Positions 37,271 to 52,002 of a stretch of DNA of 64,000 nucleotides are shown in pieces. Positions within the stretch are counted from its first letter, which is position 1. Every line of letters starts with the position of its first letter. A model generated the notes under the pieces. It saw nothing but the letters and a program-made list of their open reading frames with translations. It did not search any database and was not told the origin of the DNA. Position numbers and translations under genes: made by a program. The stretch spans positions 2,981,501 to 3,045,500 of the forward strand of contig NZ_CP006992.1 of NCBI RefSeq assembly GCF_001542815.1, in the 5' to 3' direction. Origin of the DNA: Methylobacterium sp. AMS5. GTDB lineage: Bacteria > Pseudomonadota > Alphaproteobacteria > Rhizobiales > Beijerinckiaceae.

Positions 37271-37996
37271 TCAGGCCCAGTCGTCGTCCCCGCCATCGCC
37301 GAGGTCGCCGCCGAAATCATCGCCGCCGCCACCGAATGAGGCGTCCTGGAAGCCACCGTCGCCGCCGCCGAGCGCCGACCCGAGATCCTGATCGCCACCG
37401 CCACCGAACATACCGCCGCCCGTCTCACCGCCAGCCAAGCCCGCCGCGGAGGCGCTGCCGAGCTGGGAATGTCCGCCGGCAAAGGCGTTGGAGAGCGCGC
37501 TGCCGAGCAGCATGCCGCCCGCTGCGCCCGCTGCCATCGGCAGGGCCGTGGCCAGGAAGCCGCCGCCGCGTGCGGGCTGCTGAGGCTGGCCGCCCCAGGG
37601 TCCACCCTGCGGAGCGCCCCCATAGCCCTGCTGCGGGCCGCCCTGCGGACCGCCATACCCGCCTTGCTGGCCGTAGCCGCCCTGCTGGCTCCAGGCTTGG
37701 CCGGCGGGGCGCTGCGGTTCGGAGCGTTGGCCGCCACCGAAGATGCTCGACAGGAAGCCACCGCCGCCGGCCGGCTGGGACTGAGCCTGCTGGCGTGCCT
37801 GTTCGAGCTGCTGGTTGAGGCTCTTGATCGCCTCTTCCTGCACGTAGATGAGCTGCGCCATGGCGTAGGGTGCGTAAGGCTGGTTGCGAAGCTTCTCGGC
37901 GATGAAGCGCTCCGCATCGGCGTCGCGGGCCTGTCCGGACGCCTGTTCGAGCCGCTGGAAGATGCCGTTGATGATGTCGCGTTCTTCGCTGTTCAT
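37271..37996 (-). CDS. DUF2076 protein with Gly/Gln-rich tail
   Basis: 241 residues from ATG 37996. Residues 1-80 are the helical DUF2076 core (DIINGIFQRLEQASGQARD, RFIAEKLRNQPYAPYAMAQL, YVQEEAIKSLNQQLEQARQQ). A Gly/Gln-rich stretch with GGYGQQGGYGGPQGG repeats follows, then a hydrophobic GFLATALPMAAGAAGGMLLG and a Gly/Asp-rich end. Small periplasmic ligand-binding role suggested for the family; function unknown. Confidence 0.85.
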   Translation of the reverse strand: MNSEERDIINGIFQRLEQASGQARDADAERFIAEKLRNQPYAPYAMAQLIYVQEEAIKSLNQQLEQARQQAQSQPAGGGGFLSSIFGGGQRSEPQRPAGQAWSQQGGYGQQGGYGGPQGGPQQGYGGAPQGGPWGGQPQQPARGGGFLATALPMAAGAAGGMLLGSALSNAFAGGHSQLGSASAAGLAGGETGGGMFGGGGDQDLGSALGGGDGGFQDASFGGGGDDFGGDLGDGGDDDWA

Positions 37997-38043
37997 GGAG
38001 CCGTCTCCCTGAGGCGCCGACGGCATCGTGACCGCGCGGCGGC

Positions 38044-38152
38044 TAGAACCGTATCCGACCTGATCGCATCAGGCCGTCGTCTCTAGGTCGTTGTTTTGAC
38101 GCGCATTCTTTCGACGAGCCGGTGACCGCGTCGTCCGGATGCGCTCTAGGAG
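38044..38152. repeat. composite intergenic repeat (inverted copy of the 15.3-kb element)
   Basis: Contains CCGTATCCGACCTGATCGCA, the reverse complement (slightly diverged) of the block near 15348-15371, followed by TTCTTTCGACGAGCCGGTGA and GTCCGGATGCGCTCTAG, which match the reverse complement of 15281-15316. It lies in the 328-bp gap between the DUF2076 gene and the outer-membrane protein gene; no gene is seen in that gap. Confidence 0.7.
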
Positions 38153-38246
38153 ATGGGGACCAGCCGAGCTTTTGTCAGGGGTCTCGCGTCGATTACCCGC
38201 GCGTGAAAGGCCGATCCGTATCCGCGACGGCCCCCCGAACGGGCAT

Positions 38247-38273
38247 AAAAAAAGCCCGGCGCGAGGCCGGGCT
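38247..38273 (-). terminator. intrinsic terminator of the outer-membrane protein gene
   Basis: Perfect 8-bp stem AGCCCGGC/GCCGGGCT with loop GCGAG, followed on the minus strand by six or seven T. It lies 52 bases after the stop. Confidence 0.9.
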
Positions 38274-38324
38274 CTTCTGGGGGAGGTCCGGCGGTCCGGT
38301 GAGGGACCGCCGGCGATCCGGATC

Positions 38325-39197
38325 CTAGTAGGAGCCGAACTTGTAGTTCAGGCCGGCGCGGACGACGGCGAACTCGGTGTCGCGGATCTGCTGGCCACCG
38401 CTGACGAGCACGGTGCCCGGGCTGCCGATGGAGACCGTGCGGCCCTGGTTGTCCGTCGCGAAGGCGCCACGGCCACCGGTGCCGCGGTCGAGGTTCACGT
38501 ACAGACCTTCGACCTTCAGCGTCACGGCCGACGACTTGAAGAAGTTCAGGAACGAGTCGGTCGGGAGAGCGTACTCGATACCGCCACCCGCGGCCCAGCC
38601 GGTCTGGAAGTCGTTGCTCGACACGCCGGTGCCGAACTCACGACCGCCGCCGGAGCCGTAGGCGAAGCCGCCGGTGCCGTACACGAGGGTGCGGTCGAAG
38701 GCGTAGCCGAGGCGACCGCGGACGGTGCCGAAGAAGTCGAGGCCCGAGAGGCCGGCCGGGTTGAACACCTGCTGGGCGGCCAGCGGGCTGGTCGAGAGGA
38801 AGCGGTTCCGGTCACGGCCGAAATCGGCGTACTGGGCGTCGGCCTCGACACCGATCACGACACCGGAGCCCGGGGTGAACTGGTAGTTGTAGCCGATCTG
38901 ACCGCCGCCGACGAAGCCTTCGTTGGACTCGCGGTTGCTGAAGGCCACCACGGCGGTGGTGCCCGGGGGCACGAGCAGGGAGGCCGGGCCGACGCCGATC
39001 ACGGTCGGGACGCGGTCGTCCTGGGTGCCGAAGCCGTAACCGGCGTTGAAACCGGCATAGAAGCCCGTCCAGGTGAACACCGGCACCGGCTGGAACACCG
39101 GCGGCGGAGCCGCGCGGCGCGGGAGGTCGGCAGCGAGCGCCGAACCGGCGAAGGCGATGCCGGCGATGGCCGTGCCGGCGCGAAGGAAGGATTTCAT
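38325..39197 (-). CDS. outer-membrane beta-barrel protein (Omp25/31 type porin-like)
   Basis: 290 residues from ATG 39197. Signal peptide ending SALAAD, then the DLPRRAAPPPVFQPVPVFTW linker and WTGFYAGFNAGYGFG that open this Rhizobiales family. Alternating beta strands follow (FVGGGQIGYNYQF, VIGVEADAQYADFG, FGTVRGRLGYAFDRTLVYGT), and the C-terminal strand ends YKFGSY with a terminal aromatic for barrel assembly. Abundant surface protein. It has a structured upstream leader and a strong terminator. Confidence 0.9.
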   Translation of the reverse strand: MKSFLRAGTAIAGIAFAGSALAADLPRRAAPPPVFQPVPVFTWTGFYAGFNAGYGFGTQDDRVPTVIGVGPASLLVPPGTTAVVAFSNRESNEGFVGGGQIGYNYQFTPGSGVVIGVEADAQYADFGRDRNRFLSTSPLAAQQVFNPAGLSGLDFFGTVRGRLGYAFDRTLVYGTGGFAYGSGGGREFGTGVSSNDFQTGWAAGGGIEYALPTDSFLNFFKSSAVTLKVEGLYVNLDRGTGGRGAFATDNQGRTVSIGSPGTVLVSGGQQIRDTEFAVVRAGLNYKFGSY

Positions 39198-39594
39198 TAC
39201 TCTGGTCCTCTCTGACTGTACCGATGCTTCCGAAGAAGCGAGGCGGCACGGTGCCCCGTATCTATGCCAGCATCTCGAAAGATGCTGTTGCGGCTTGACC
39301 ACGCCGACCGTCTCGAAGGCGGCCCCTTTGTGGCGGTGGTCTTCGTCCGCCGTCGTTCCAACCGGGAAACGCTGCCGAACGGCCAAGGTTCACATACGGC
39401 CGAGCTTTTTTTGGCTACGCTTCCGGACAGATTGTCGCAGGGATGCAACCACGGCGTTCCGCGACAGGGCGAGACTTACGATGGATGCAGTGCGGTATGC
39501 GAGTGCTTCAGCGCACAAAAGCTTGGCTACGGGCACCCTCCCGACCGGCGTTGCACGGATACAACGACTTTTGTGAGATCCCCGGGAAAAACCC
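39198..39594 (-). promoter_or_regulatory. upstream region of the outer-membrane protein gene, with leader hairpin
   Basis: 397 bp without a gene. It holds a perfect 8-bp hairpin at 39268-39287 (CAGCATCT-CGAA-AGATGCTG) about 70 bases before the start, and a GGCAC/GTGCC element near 39244-39254; both would lie in the mRNA leader if transcription starts further upstream. No clear promoter was identified. Confidence 0.5.
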
Positions 39595-40362
39595 TCACGG
39601 CGTCAACGCGATCGCCGAGATTAGGCGCCCGTAATCCGGCTCGTTCCGATGCGTGGTGCGACGGAAACTGTAGAACCGGTCGGGGTCGGCGTAGGTGCAC
39701 AAGCCGAGCGAGGTCGCCTCGCCGATACCGGCTTGAGCCAACCGCCCGAGAATGAAACCCGGCAGATCGAACTGCGCGTGGCCCGGCCGCCCTTCCTCGA
39801 AGAAGGTCTCGCATTCGGGTACCTCGGCCCGGAAGCGTTCCATGAAGTCCAGGCCGACCTCGTAGGAGGCTTGCGCGATCGTCGGCCCGAGGACGGCGAC
39901 GATGCTCCGGCGTTCGGCACCGAGCGCCTCCATGGCCGCGACCGTCGCCTCGACGACGCCGCCGAGCGCGCCCTTCCAGCCGGCATGGGCCGCGCCGACA
40001 ACGCGGTTCTCCGGATCGGCGAACAGGATCGGACCGCAATCGGCCGTGGCGATGCCGAGCGCGAGGCCGGGCACCCGCGTCACCATGGCGTCGGCCTTCG
40101 GACGCTCAGCCAGCGCGAAGGGCGCTTCGACGGTCACGACCTCGGCCGAATGCACTTGGTAGAGGCTGACGAGGTTCTCGCGCGGGAGCCCGAGCTGCGC
40201 ACACATCCGCGCCCGGTTCTCGGCGATCCGTGCCGGATCGTCGTTCGAGCCGATTCCGCCGTTCAGCGAGGCATAGAGCCCTTCCGAAACGCCACCCTGC
40301 CGGGTGAAGAAGGCGTGCCGGACATAAGAGTGCGAGCTGAGCTCGGGCGCTTCGATGAACAT
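39595..40362 (-). CDS. pgeF: peptidoglycan editing factor PgeF (multicopper-polyphenol oxidoreductase fold)
   Basis: 255 residues from ATG 40362. The zinc-site residues are in SLYQVHSAEVV near 65, ATADCGPILFAD near 104-115 and GAAHAGWKGALGG near 122-134. PgeF removes mis-incorporated amino acids from peptidoglycan precursors. It is the last gene of lgt-midA-pgeF; the gap to midA is 26 bp. Confidence 0.92.
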   Translation of the reverse strand: MFIEAPELSSHSYVRHAFFTRQGGVSEGLYASLNGGIGSNDDPARIAENRARMCAQLGLPRENLVSLYQVHSAEVVTVEAPFALAERPKADAMVTRVPGLALGIATADCGPILFADPENRVVGAAHAGWKGALGGVVEATVAAMEALGAERRSIVAVLGPTIAQASYEVGLDFMERFRAEVPECETFFEEGRPGHAQFDLPGFILGRLAQAGIGEATSLGLCTYADPDRFYSFRRTTHRNEPDYGRLISAIALTP

Positions 40363-40388
40363 GGTCTCGCAGGCTCTTTCAGGATGGC

Positions 40389-41492
40389 TCAGGCAGGAGA
40401 GTCGGGACGGGGCGGGAGCGCCGGAAGCGGTCCGAGCGCGGGGTGGCTGGCGCAGAGCACCTTGAACAGGGCGCCCATGCCGGGCGGGTCCGGGTCGGTC
40501 AGGCGGAGGGCGGCGGCGTCGATCGCCTGCGCCTGATCCGGCGTCGCGCGAGCCTTCAGCCGCTCGGCGCGCATCGCGAGGCCGAGCCCCAGCAGGAAAT
40601 CGCGCTGCGTCACGGGGCCGTGCACGGCGGCGCCTTCCGCGGCCGCCGCGCGGGCCAGCGCGCCGAAATCGACATGCAGCGTCAGGTCGGCCTCGCCGGG
40701 CCGGGCGAGCGGGTCGGCGAAGCGGTGGCCGGCAACCGCCTGGAAGGTGTCGCCGAAGCCGGGCTGGTCATGCCCGTAATCGATCGCGAGGAGGGCGCCG
40801 CCCCGCACGACGAGACGGCGCCCGAGATCGCGCATCAAGGCGAGCCCCTGGCTCGGCAGGGTCAGCACCGCGCCCTCCGGCGCCTCCGCCGTGAGACGCG
40901 GATCGGGCTCCGGGTCGAGGCCATAGGCCAGGGTGTCGCCCTCCGGCGTAAGACCGACGCGGCGCTCGCACCAGCCAAGCTCCGTCCGGACGAACTGACG
41001 GGCGGGGAGGGCGTCGAAGAACTCGTTGGCGATGACGAGAAGCGGCGCGTCCGGCAGGCTCGCCACAGAGTCGTGGAAGGTCGGCGCGGCGTCGGCGAGC
41101 CGTTCCGCCTGGAGCCGGCGCAACACCGGGCTGGTCTCGACGAGGTGGAGATCGAAGTCGCTTCCGGCCGCGCGCAGCGCCCGCAACGCGTCGGCCATCA
41201 GCGTGCCGCGGCCGGGCCCGAGTTCGACGAGGCAGGGACGTGCGCCCGGAGCCGTCGCCGGCAACATCGCCAGAACCGCGGCGGCCCAGGCGCCGATCAG
41301 TTCGCCGAACATCTGGCTGATCTCCGGCGCGGTGACGAAATCGCCCCCCCGGCCGAAGGGATCGCGCGTGGCATAGTATCCGTGCAGCGGATGCCCGAGG
41401 CAGAGCGCCATGTAGCGGTCGAGGCCGAGCGGTCCGCTCGCGCGGATCTCCCGCGCCAGGATCGCCAGCAGCGGCGTCGCCTCGGGGCTCAC
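40389..41492 (-). CDS. MidA/NDUFAF7-family SAM-dependent methyltransferase
   Basis: 367 residues from GTG 41492, two bases after the lgt stop. The SAM-binding motif is LVELGPGRGTLMADALRAL near 90-108; upstream GLDRYMALCLGHPLHGYYAT and FVTAPEISQMFGELIG, and downstream VIANEFFDALPARQFV, are family signatures. The mitochondrial member methylates an arginine of a complex I subunit; the bacterial target is presumably the same (inference). Operon with lgt and pgeF. Confidence 0.9.
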   Translation of the reverse strand: MSPEATPLLAILAREIRASGPLGLDRYMALCLGHPLHGYYATRDPFGRGGDFVTAPEISQMFGELIGAWAAAVLAMLPATAPGARPCLVELGPGRGTLMADALRALRAAGSDFDLHLVETSPVLRRLQAERLADAAPTFHDSVASLPDAPLLVIANEFFDALPARQFVRTELGWCERRVGLTPEGDTLAYGLDPEPDPRLTAEAPEGAVLTLPSQGLALMRDLGRRLVVRGGALLAIDYGHDQPGFGDTFQAVAGHRFADPLARPGEADLTLHVDFGALARAAAAEGAAVHGPVTQRDFLLGLGLAMRAERLKARATPDQAQAIDAAALRLTDPDPPGMGALFKVLCASHPALGPLPALPPRPDSPA

Positions 41493-41494
41493 GC

Positions 41495-42385
41495 TCAGAT
41501 CTGTCCCGCTTCGGCCTGGATCTCCGGTCCCGTCTTCCGGGGCCGGGTCACCCCGCGGGCGGCGAGGACGATGTAGACGAGCCCAACCAGCGCCATCGGC
41601 ACGCAGAGCAGCATCCCCATGGTCACGCCGCCGCCGAGCGCGTTGACGTCCTGCCCGAACAGGAAGCCGAGCTGCCGGTCCGGCTCTCGGAAGAACTCGC
41701 AGAAGGTCCGCGCCAGCGCGTAGCCGAGGACGAAGATGCCGCCGAGCAGCCCCGGCTTGCGGAAACCGAAGCGGCGCACGGCGAGCGCCATGACGACCAA
41801 CAGCAGCAAGCCTTCCGTGGCGGCCTCGAAGAGCTGGCTCGGGTAGCGCGGCACGTCGCCCCCCGTGGGAAAGACGACGGCATAGGGGAAGTCCGGCGCG
41901 GCGCGGCCCCACAATTCGCCGTTCACGAAATTGGCGATGCGCCCGAAGAACAGCCCCACCGGCACCACCACCGCGGCGATGTCGAGCATCGTGTACCCGT
42001 TGAGGCCGCGCGCGCGCGCGAACAGCAGCAGCGCCAGGATCGCCCCGAGGAACCCGCCGTGGAACGACATGCCGCCATTGCGGATCGCCAGGATCTCCAT
42101 CGGGTGATCGAGATAGAGCGGCAGGTTGTAGAACAGCACGTAGCCGATCCGCCCGCCGAGCACGACGCCGAGCGCGACCCAGACGATCAGGTCGTCGATG
42201 TCGGCGAGTGTCGGGCGCCTGACCACCCCCCAGAGCGAATCCGCAGCGACCAGCCGGCGCGCATAGAACCAGCCGCCGACGAGCCCCGCGATGTAGGACA
42301 GGGCGTACCACTTGATCTCGACCGGTCCGATCGAGACCGCGACCGGATCGATGGCCGGGAAGGGGAGGGCGAGAAGCGGCGGCAT
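41495..42385 (-). CDS. lgt: prolipoprotein diacylglyceryl transferase
   Basis: 296 residues from ATG 42385. Seven or so helices and the Lgt signatures: HPMEILAIRNGGMSFHGGFL near 90-109, FFGRIANFVNGELWGR near 134-149, YPSQLFEAATEG near 162, and HPMEI/GRIGYVLFYN. It transfers diacylglycerol from phosphatidylglycerol to lipoprotein cysteines, the first step of lipoprotein maturation. First gene of the operon with midA and pgeF. Confidence 0.95.
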   Translation of the reverse strand: MPPLLALPFPAIDPVAVSIGPVEIKWYALSYIAGLVGGWFYARRLVAADSLWGVVRRPTLADIDDLIVWVALGVVLGGRIGYVLFYNLPLYLDHPMEILAIRNGGMSFHGGFLGAILALLLFARARGLNGYTMLDIAAVVVPVGLFFGRIANFVNGELWGRAAPDFPYAVVFPTGGDVPRYPSQLFEAATEGLLLLVVMALAVRRFGFRKPGLLGGIFVLGYALARTFCEFFREPDRQLGFLFGQDVNALGGGVTMGMLLCVPMALVGLVYIVLAARGVTRPRKTGPEIQAEAGQI

Positions 42386-42525
42386 CGACGGCCCACGAGC
42401 GGCTGACGGTTTTGGAATGCGCGCCGCATTGGACCCGCGCCGCAGGGGGCGTCAAGGCACGGCCCGCGTTGCACGCCGGGAGAACCGGACGCACTCTCGG
42501 CGGTCAACGCGAATCGGGAGGAGCG

Positions 42526-46209
<3,684 letters not shown>

Positions 46210-46324
46210 GCGGGGATTCCGAGCGGGAGCTTCGCCGGATCGAACCTGGCGAGTGGCTGTTGCAAAGTGCTCTCGGATGGCCGCAAGCCCTTGCGAGCAT
46301 TCAAAATGCGACTGCCCTGTTCAC

Positions 46325-46618
46325 ATGAGCGAGCGGCCCAATCGTCAAAAAATGGCAGAAGCGCCACGGATGACCGAATATGATGGGCGGGAGATGGTCC
46401 TGACTCTACACAACGGCGAATCTTCAGTTCGCGTACTCATCGAGACCAAAAGCGCACTCGGGCTCTATCGATACTCAGTAGAGCGTTATTATGGTCCAGC
46501 AGATGAGAATGAAGGTCCAGGGCCGGACGGGTTTATGGCCCAAACTTCAGTATCCATCCTCTTCCACTCGGCCGAAGATGCCGAGCGAGAAGCACAGGCC
46601 TTGTATTCGATCGACTGA
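46325..46618 (+). CDS. small hypothetical protein in an AT-richer patch
   Basis: 97 residues from ATG 46325 (longer in-frame starts exist). The first quarter looks unstructured; the rest (DGREMVLTLHNGESSVRVLI, GLYRYSVERYYGPADENEGP, SVSILFHSAEDAEREAQAL) looks like a small alpha/beta domain. Base composition and codon choice (TCT, TAT, AGA, CAA) differ from neighbours, suggesting acquisition from elsewhere. No family recognised. Confidence 0.6.
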   Translation: MSERPNRQKMAEAPRMTEYDGREMVLTLHNGESSVRVLIETKSALGLYRYSVERYYGPADENEGPGPDGFMAQTSVSILFHSAEDAEREAQALYSID

Positions 46619-46661
46619 AATTCTGTCTTGTGCTGTTCTTAGCGTGGACCCGACATAGGCA

Positions 46662-47576
46662 TCAGGTCTGGTTCGGCTTCAGCTGATAGAAAATATGCCG
46701 GCCGATCATGTCCTTGCGCTTGAGCCGGCGCGACCAGCCCGGGCGGACGTAATCGGCGTGATAGTGGGTCGCGCCGCCGACCTCGCTGACATAGGTGCGG
46801 CCGTCGATCACCGCGCTGGCGACGCGGGTCGCGCTGCGCCAGGATTCCGCGTCGGTGATGCGCAGCGCCTTGCCTTCGCAAGCGAAGGAGAACTGGCAAC
46901 CCATGAAGCGGTGGCGGTTCTGATAGACGACGCCGCAGACCGAGGACGGGTAGAGCCCGCTCTTGACGCGGTTCAGGATGACCTGCGCGACGGCGGCCTG
47001 CCCCTCCTCGGGCTCGCTGCGCGCCTCGAAGTAGACGGCTTCGGCGAGGCAGCGCTGCTCGCGGTCCATCGCATTCGGATCGATCAGGTCGGCATAGTGC
47101 GACTTGGCCTCCGGCGCCGTCATCTGCGGATCGAGGGTGGAGGGGCCGCGATCGAGACGGGCCGAGAAGCCGGGTAGGGCGAGGTTCGCCGCGGCGACCT
47201 CGATCGGGGTCGCGTCGGCGGGCGCAGGCGTGACCGAGGACAGGGCGACGGCGCGGGGGGTGGCGGGGGTGGCGCCATCGGAGTCAGCGAGCGCGGGGAG
47301 GCCGTCCTCGACAGGCTTGGACTCATGGGAGGCGCCGGGCGCCACGAGACCCGCATCGATGACGTCCGGGCTCCAGGCGGTGGACGCCACGAGCGCGCCG
47401 GTCGTCGTGACATCCCGCTCTGAGAGCTGAGCGGGTCGAAGCGTGGCATCGGTGCCCGCAGTGGCAGTGAAGGACACCAGCAAGCCGCTGGCCAGCATCC
47501 ACGGCACCACGGCCGAGACGATCCAGCGGGGGCCGATCCCCAGGCCTCGAACGCGCCTCGTACGCAACGCCGACAC
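46662..47576 (-). CDS. SleB-type cell-wall hydrolase
   Basis: 304 residues from GTG 47576. A membrane anchor or signal ([19 protein letters not shown]) and a long linker precede a Hydrolase_2 (SleB) domain about 170-290: [20 protein letters not shown] with the catalytic Glu, [40 protein letters not shown] and [15 protein letters not shown]. Predicted lytic transglycosylase or amidase acting on peptidoglycan in the periplasm. Confidence 0.9.
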   Translation of the reverse strand: MSALRTRRVRGLGIGPRWIVSAVVPWMLASGLLVSFTATAGTDATLRPAQLSERDVTTTGALVASTAWSPDVIDAGLVAPGASHESKPVEDGLPALADSDGATPATPRAVALSSVTPAPADATPIEVAAANLALPGFSARLDRGPSTLDPQMTAPEAKSHYADLIDPNAMDREQRCLAEAVYFEARSEPEEGQAAVAQVILNRVKSGLYPSSVCGVVYQNRHRFMGCQFSFACEGKALRITDAESWRSATRVASAVIDGRTYVSEVGGATHYHADYVRPGWSRRLKRKDMIGRHIFYQLKPNQT

Positions 47577-47673
47577 TCCACACTCACGATCGGCCGGAGG
47601 CCTCAGCTTAGACGAAGCCGGGGCGACCGTTCCTCATGAGGAGAGTTTAATCGCGAACGTGGTTGCCGGACGG

Positions 47674-47931
47674 TTAAGGGCTCGGACGGCCGTGACGCTG
47701 GGCCATGCCGTGGACGAGGAGCGCTGCGTAGCCGCTGGCATTCTGCGAGGCGACGATCATCCGGCCCGCCTCGCGGCCGTTTCGGTCGGCCTCGACGTAG
47801 ACGAGCCCGGTGACCCCGACCGCTGTCGTCAATGTCGCGATGATCCAGAGATAGGCCGCCTGTATCGCCCGGTGACCGGGAGCGATCGCGCGATGATCGA
47901 GGAGGGCGGAGGGAGAGTCGGGATGCGACAT
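47674..47931 (-). CDS. small putative membrane protein
   Basis: 85 residues from ATG 47931. One hydrophobic segment (AAYLWIIATLTTAVGVTGLV, about 25-44) is followed by a charged and then mildly hydrophobic tail. Codon use is GC-rich and acceptable, but the ribosome site is weak and no family is recognised. Confidence 0.5.
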   Translation of the reverse strand: MSHPDSPSALLDHRAIAPGHRAIQAAYLWIIATLTTAVGVTGLVYVEADRNGREAGRMIVASQNASGYAALLVHGMAQRHGRPSP

Positions 47932-48081
47932 GGCTGGAAGTCCCGCGGGTGCCCTGGTCGGAAGACCGATCGGCGCTCTCCGCGCTATGGACTCCCGCTA
48001 GCAGGTAACGTGCTCGCGCGACATGGGTTCGGCGGGCTGTCCGCAAAATTATTGCAAAGCTTGATCCACCTCCCGGAAAGG

Positions 48082-48104
48082 CCCCGCGGGTCATGCCCGC
48101 GGGG
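48082..48104 (-). terminator. hairpin after ppdK
   Basis: Perfect 9-bp stem CCCCGCGGG/CCCGCGGGG with loop TCATG, 16 bases past the ppdK stop on the minus strand, followed by CCTTTCC. Probable terminator. Confidence 0.75.
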
Positions 48105-48119
48105 TCGTCATGCGTCGTC

Positions 48120-50786
<2,667 letters not shown>

Positions 50787-50975
50787 CAGGCTCTCCGCTG
50801 GACGGATTTGGCGACCCAAGCGCCGTTCACGCGGGCGTGGCGCATCTCATGTCGCAGTGCAAGGATTAGCTTCGCGTCGCTCCGCGGCGGGGAGTGACGA
50901 TGTGCGGGCGCTGTCAGGAACTAAAGTACGCTCGCCAAAGGACAGAGATCCGGCGCCAGCGTTAAGGCGCGCGGT

Positions 50976-51128
50976 TCAGGAAAAATGACGCAGCACACCC
51001 AGGCCGATCAATCCGACGACGATCAGGTAGACCGCTACGATGTAGTTGAGCAGCCGCGGTGCGATTAGGATGAGGATGCCCGCCAGGATCGCGACGATCG
51101 GCTGCAGGTTCGACACGGCGATGGTCAT
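50976..51128 (-). CDS. DUF3096 small membrane protein
   Basis: 50 residues from ATG 51128, read by hand because it is short. Almost wholly hydrophobic: NLQPIVAILAGILILIAPRL then LNYIVAVYLIVVGLIGLGVL and the end RHFS. The PIVAILAGILILIAPRLLNY core is the DUF3096 signature. It forms two short helices with a proline-arginine break. Function unknown. Confidence 0.85.
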   Translation of the reverse strand: MTIAVSNLQPIVAILAGILILIAPRLLNYIVAVYLIVVGLIGLGVLRHFS

Positions 51129-51272
51129 GAGCAAACTCCACGGCCAAGCTCGACCGCACGATGAAGACGTTCCGGCTCCGGCTCCAGTTCCCTGCCCCAG
51201 AGACCGGGCCAGGCAATGCTCGACGACACGGACTCAGGCCGTTGCTGTCCTCCGGGCCGCACGTCTCGATCG

Positions 51273-51923
51273 TCAGTCTCTGTATGCATGACGCTCGTAG
51301 AATCGAACGTCGTCCCTCAGGATATCGGTCAGTCGCGCCATCAACTGCGGGTCATCGAGCATCTCCGATCGTTCGTCGGATCGCGGCGTGACATTGACCT
51401 GATGTCCAGGATCGATTGGCCGACCGGCCAGTGCTGAAAGAGATGTAAAGAACGCGTCACGCCGGTCATGCCGGCCTATCAGGTCGAAGCATGACATGTC
51501 GACACCCTCAAAATAAGTTTGTGACATGTGATGTGTATGGATCGGGATCCGAGCCATTTCTAATATGCTCATCTTGCTCTGCTTAATATATCGCAACAGC
51601 ACTCCCCCGACATCATCAGGGAGTGATTTGAAGAAATAGTAAGTCGATATCAAGGCCTCGACAGGGTGACGAAGCATAACAAACCGCTTCGCTCCAGCAA
51701 TATGGCGATATTTGTTGATATGAAGGTGCCCAAAGACACATTCGATGCCAGGCGGGATAGTGAAAGTACGCGTGAAATAGTTGATAGGATCGAAGGTTGC
51801 AGGGGATTCGACAAGCGCAGGCGCTTCATCGTAATCGTTGAGCAAGCTCGTTCCGTAAGCAGCCTGCAGGGCGGCGGCAATCGATGAACCGCCAGCCTTG
51901 GGATAATGGACACCGATCAGCAT
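51273..51923 (-). CDS. sulfotransferase-like protein in an AT-richer island
   Basis: 216 residues from ATG 51923. The 5'-PAPS loop motif is near the start, IGVHYPKAGGSSIAAALQAA (3-22), and the 3'-phosphate motif is FVMLRHPVEALISTYYFF near 81-98. FDLIGRHDRRDAFFTSL near 146 fits later parts of the fold. It probably transfers sulfate from PAPS to a glycan or lipid-bound sugar, perhaps at the cell surface. Composition is clearly poorer in GC than the neighbours, so it was probably acquired. No sulfate-activation genes are adjacent. Confidence 0.75.
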   Translation of the reverse strand: MLIGVHYPKAGGSSIAAALQAAYGTSLLNDYDEAPALVESPATFDPINYFTRTFTIPPGIECVFGHLHINKYRHIAGAKRFVMLRHPVEALISTYYFFKSLPDDVGGVLLRYIKQSKMSILEMARIPIHTHHMSQTYFEGVDMSCFDLIGRHDRRDAFFTSLSALAGRPIDPGHQVNVTPRSDERSEMLDDPQLMARLTDILRDDVRFYERHAYRD

Positions 51924-52002
51924 TCCGCGAATCCATTGATAAGCGTGGATTTATAACAGGCCCCTCCTGAGGCAACTGGCAGCGATTGGGCCTGATACGG
52001 CA

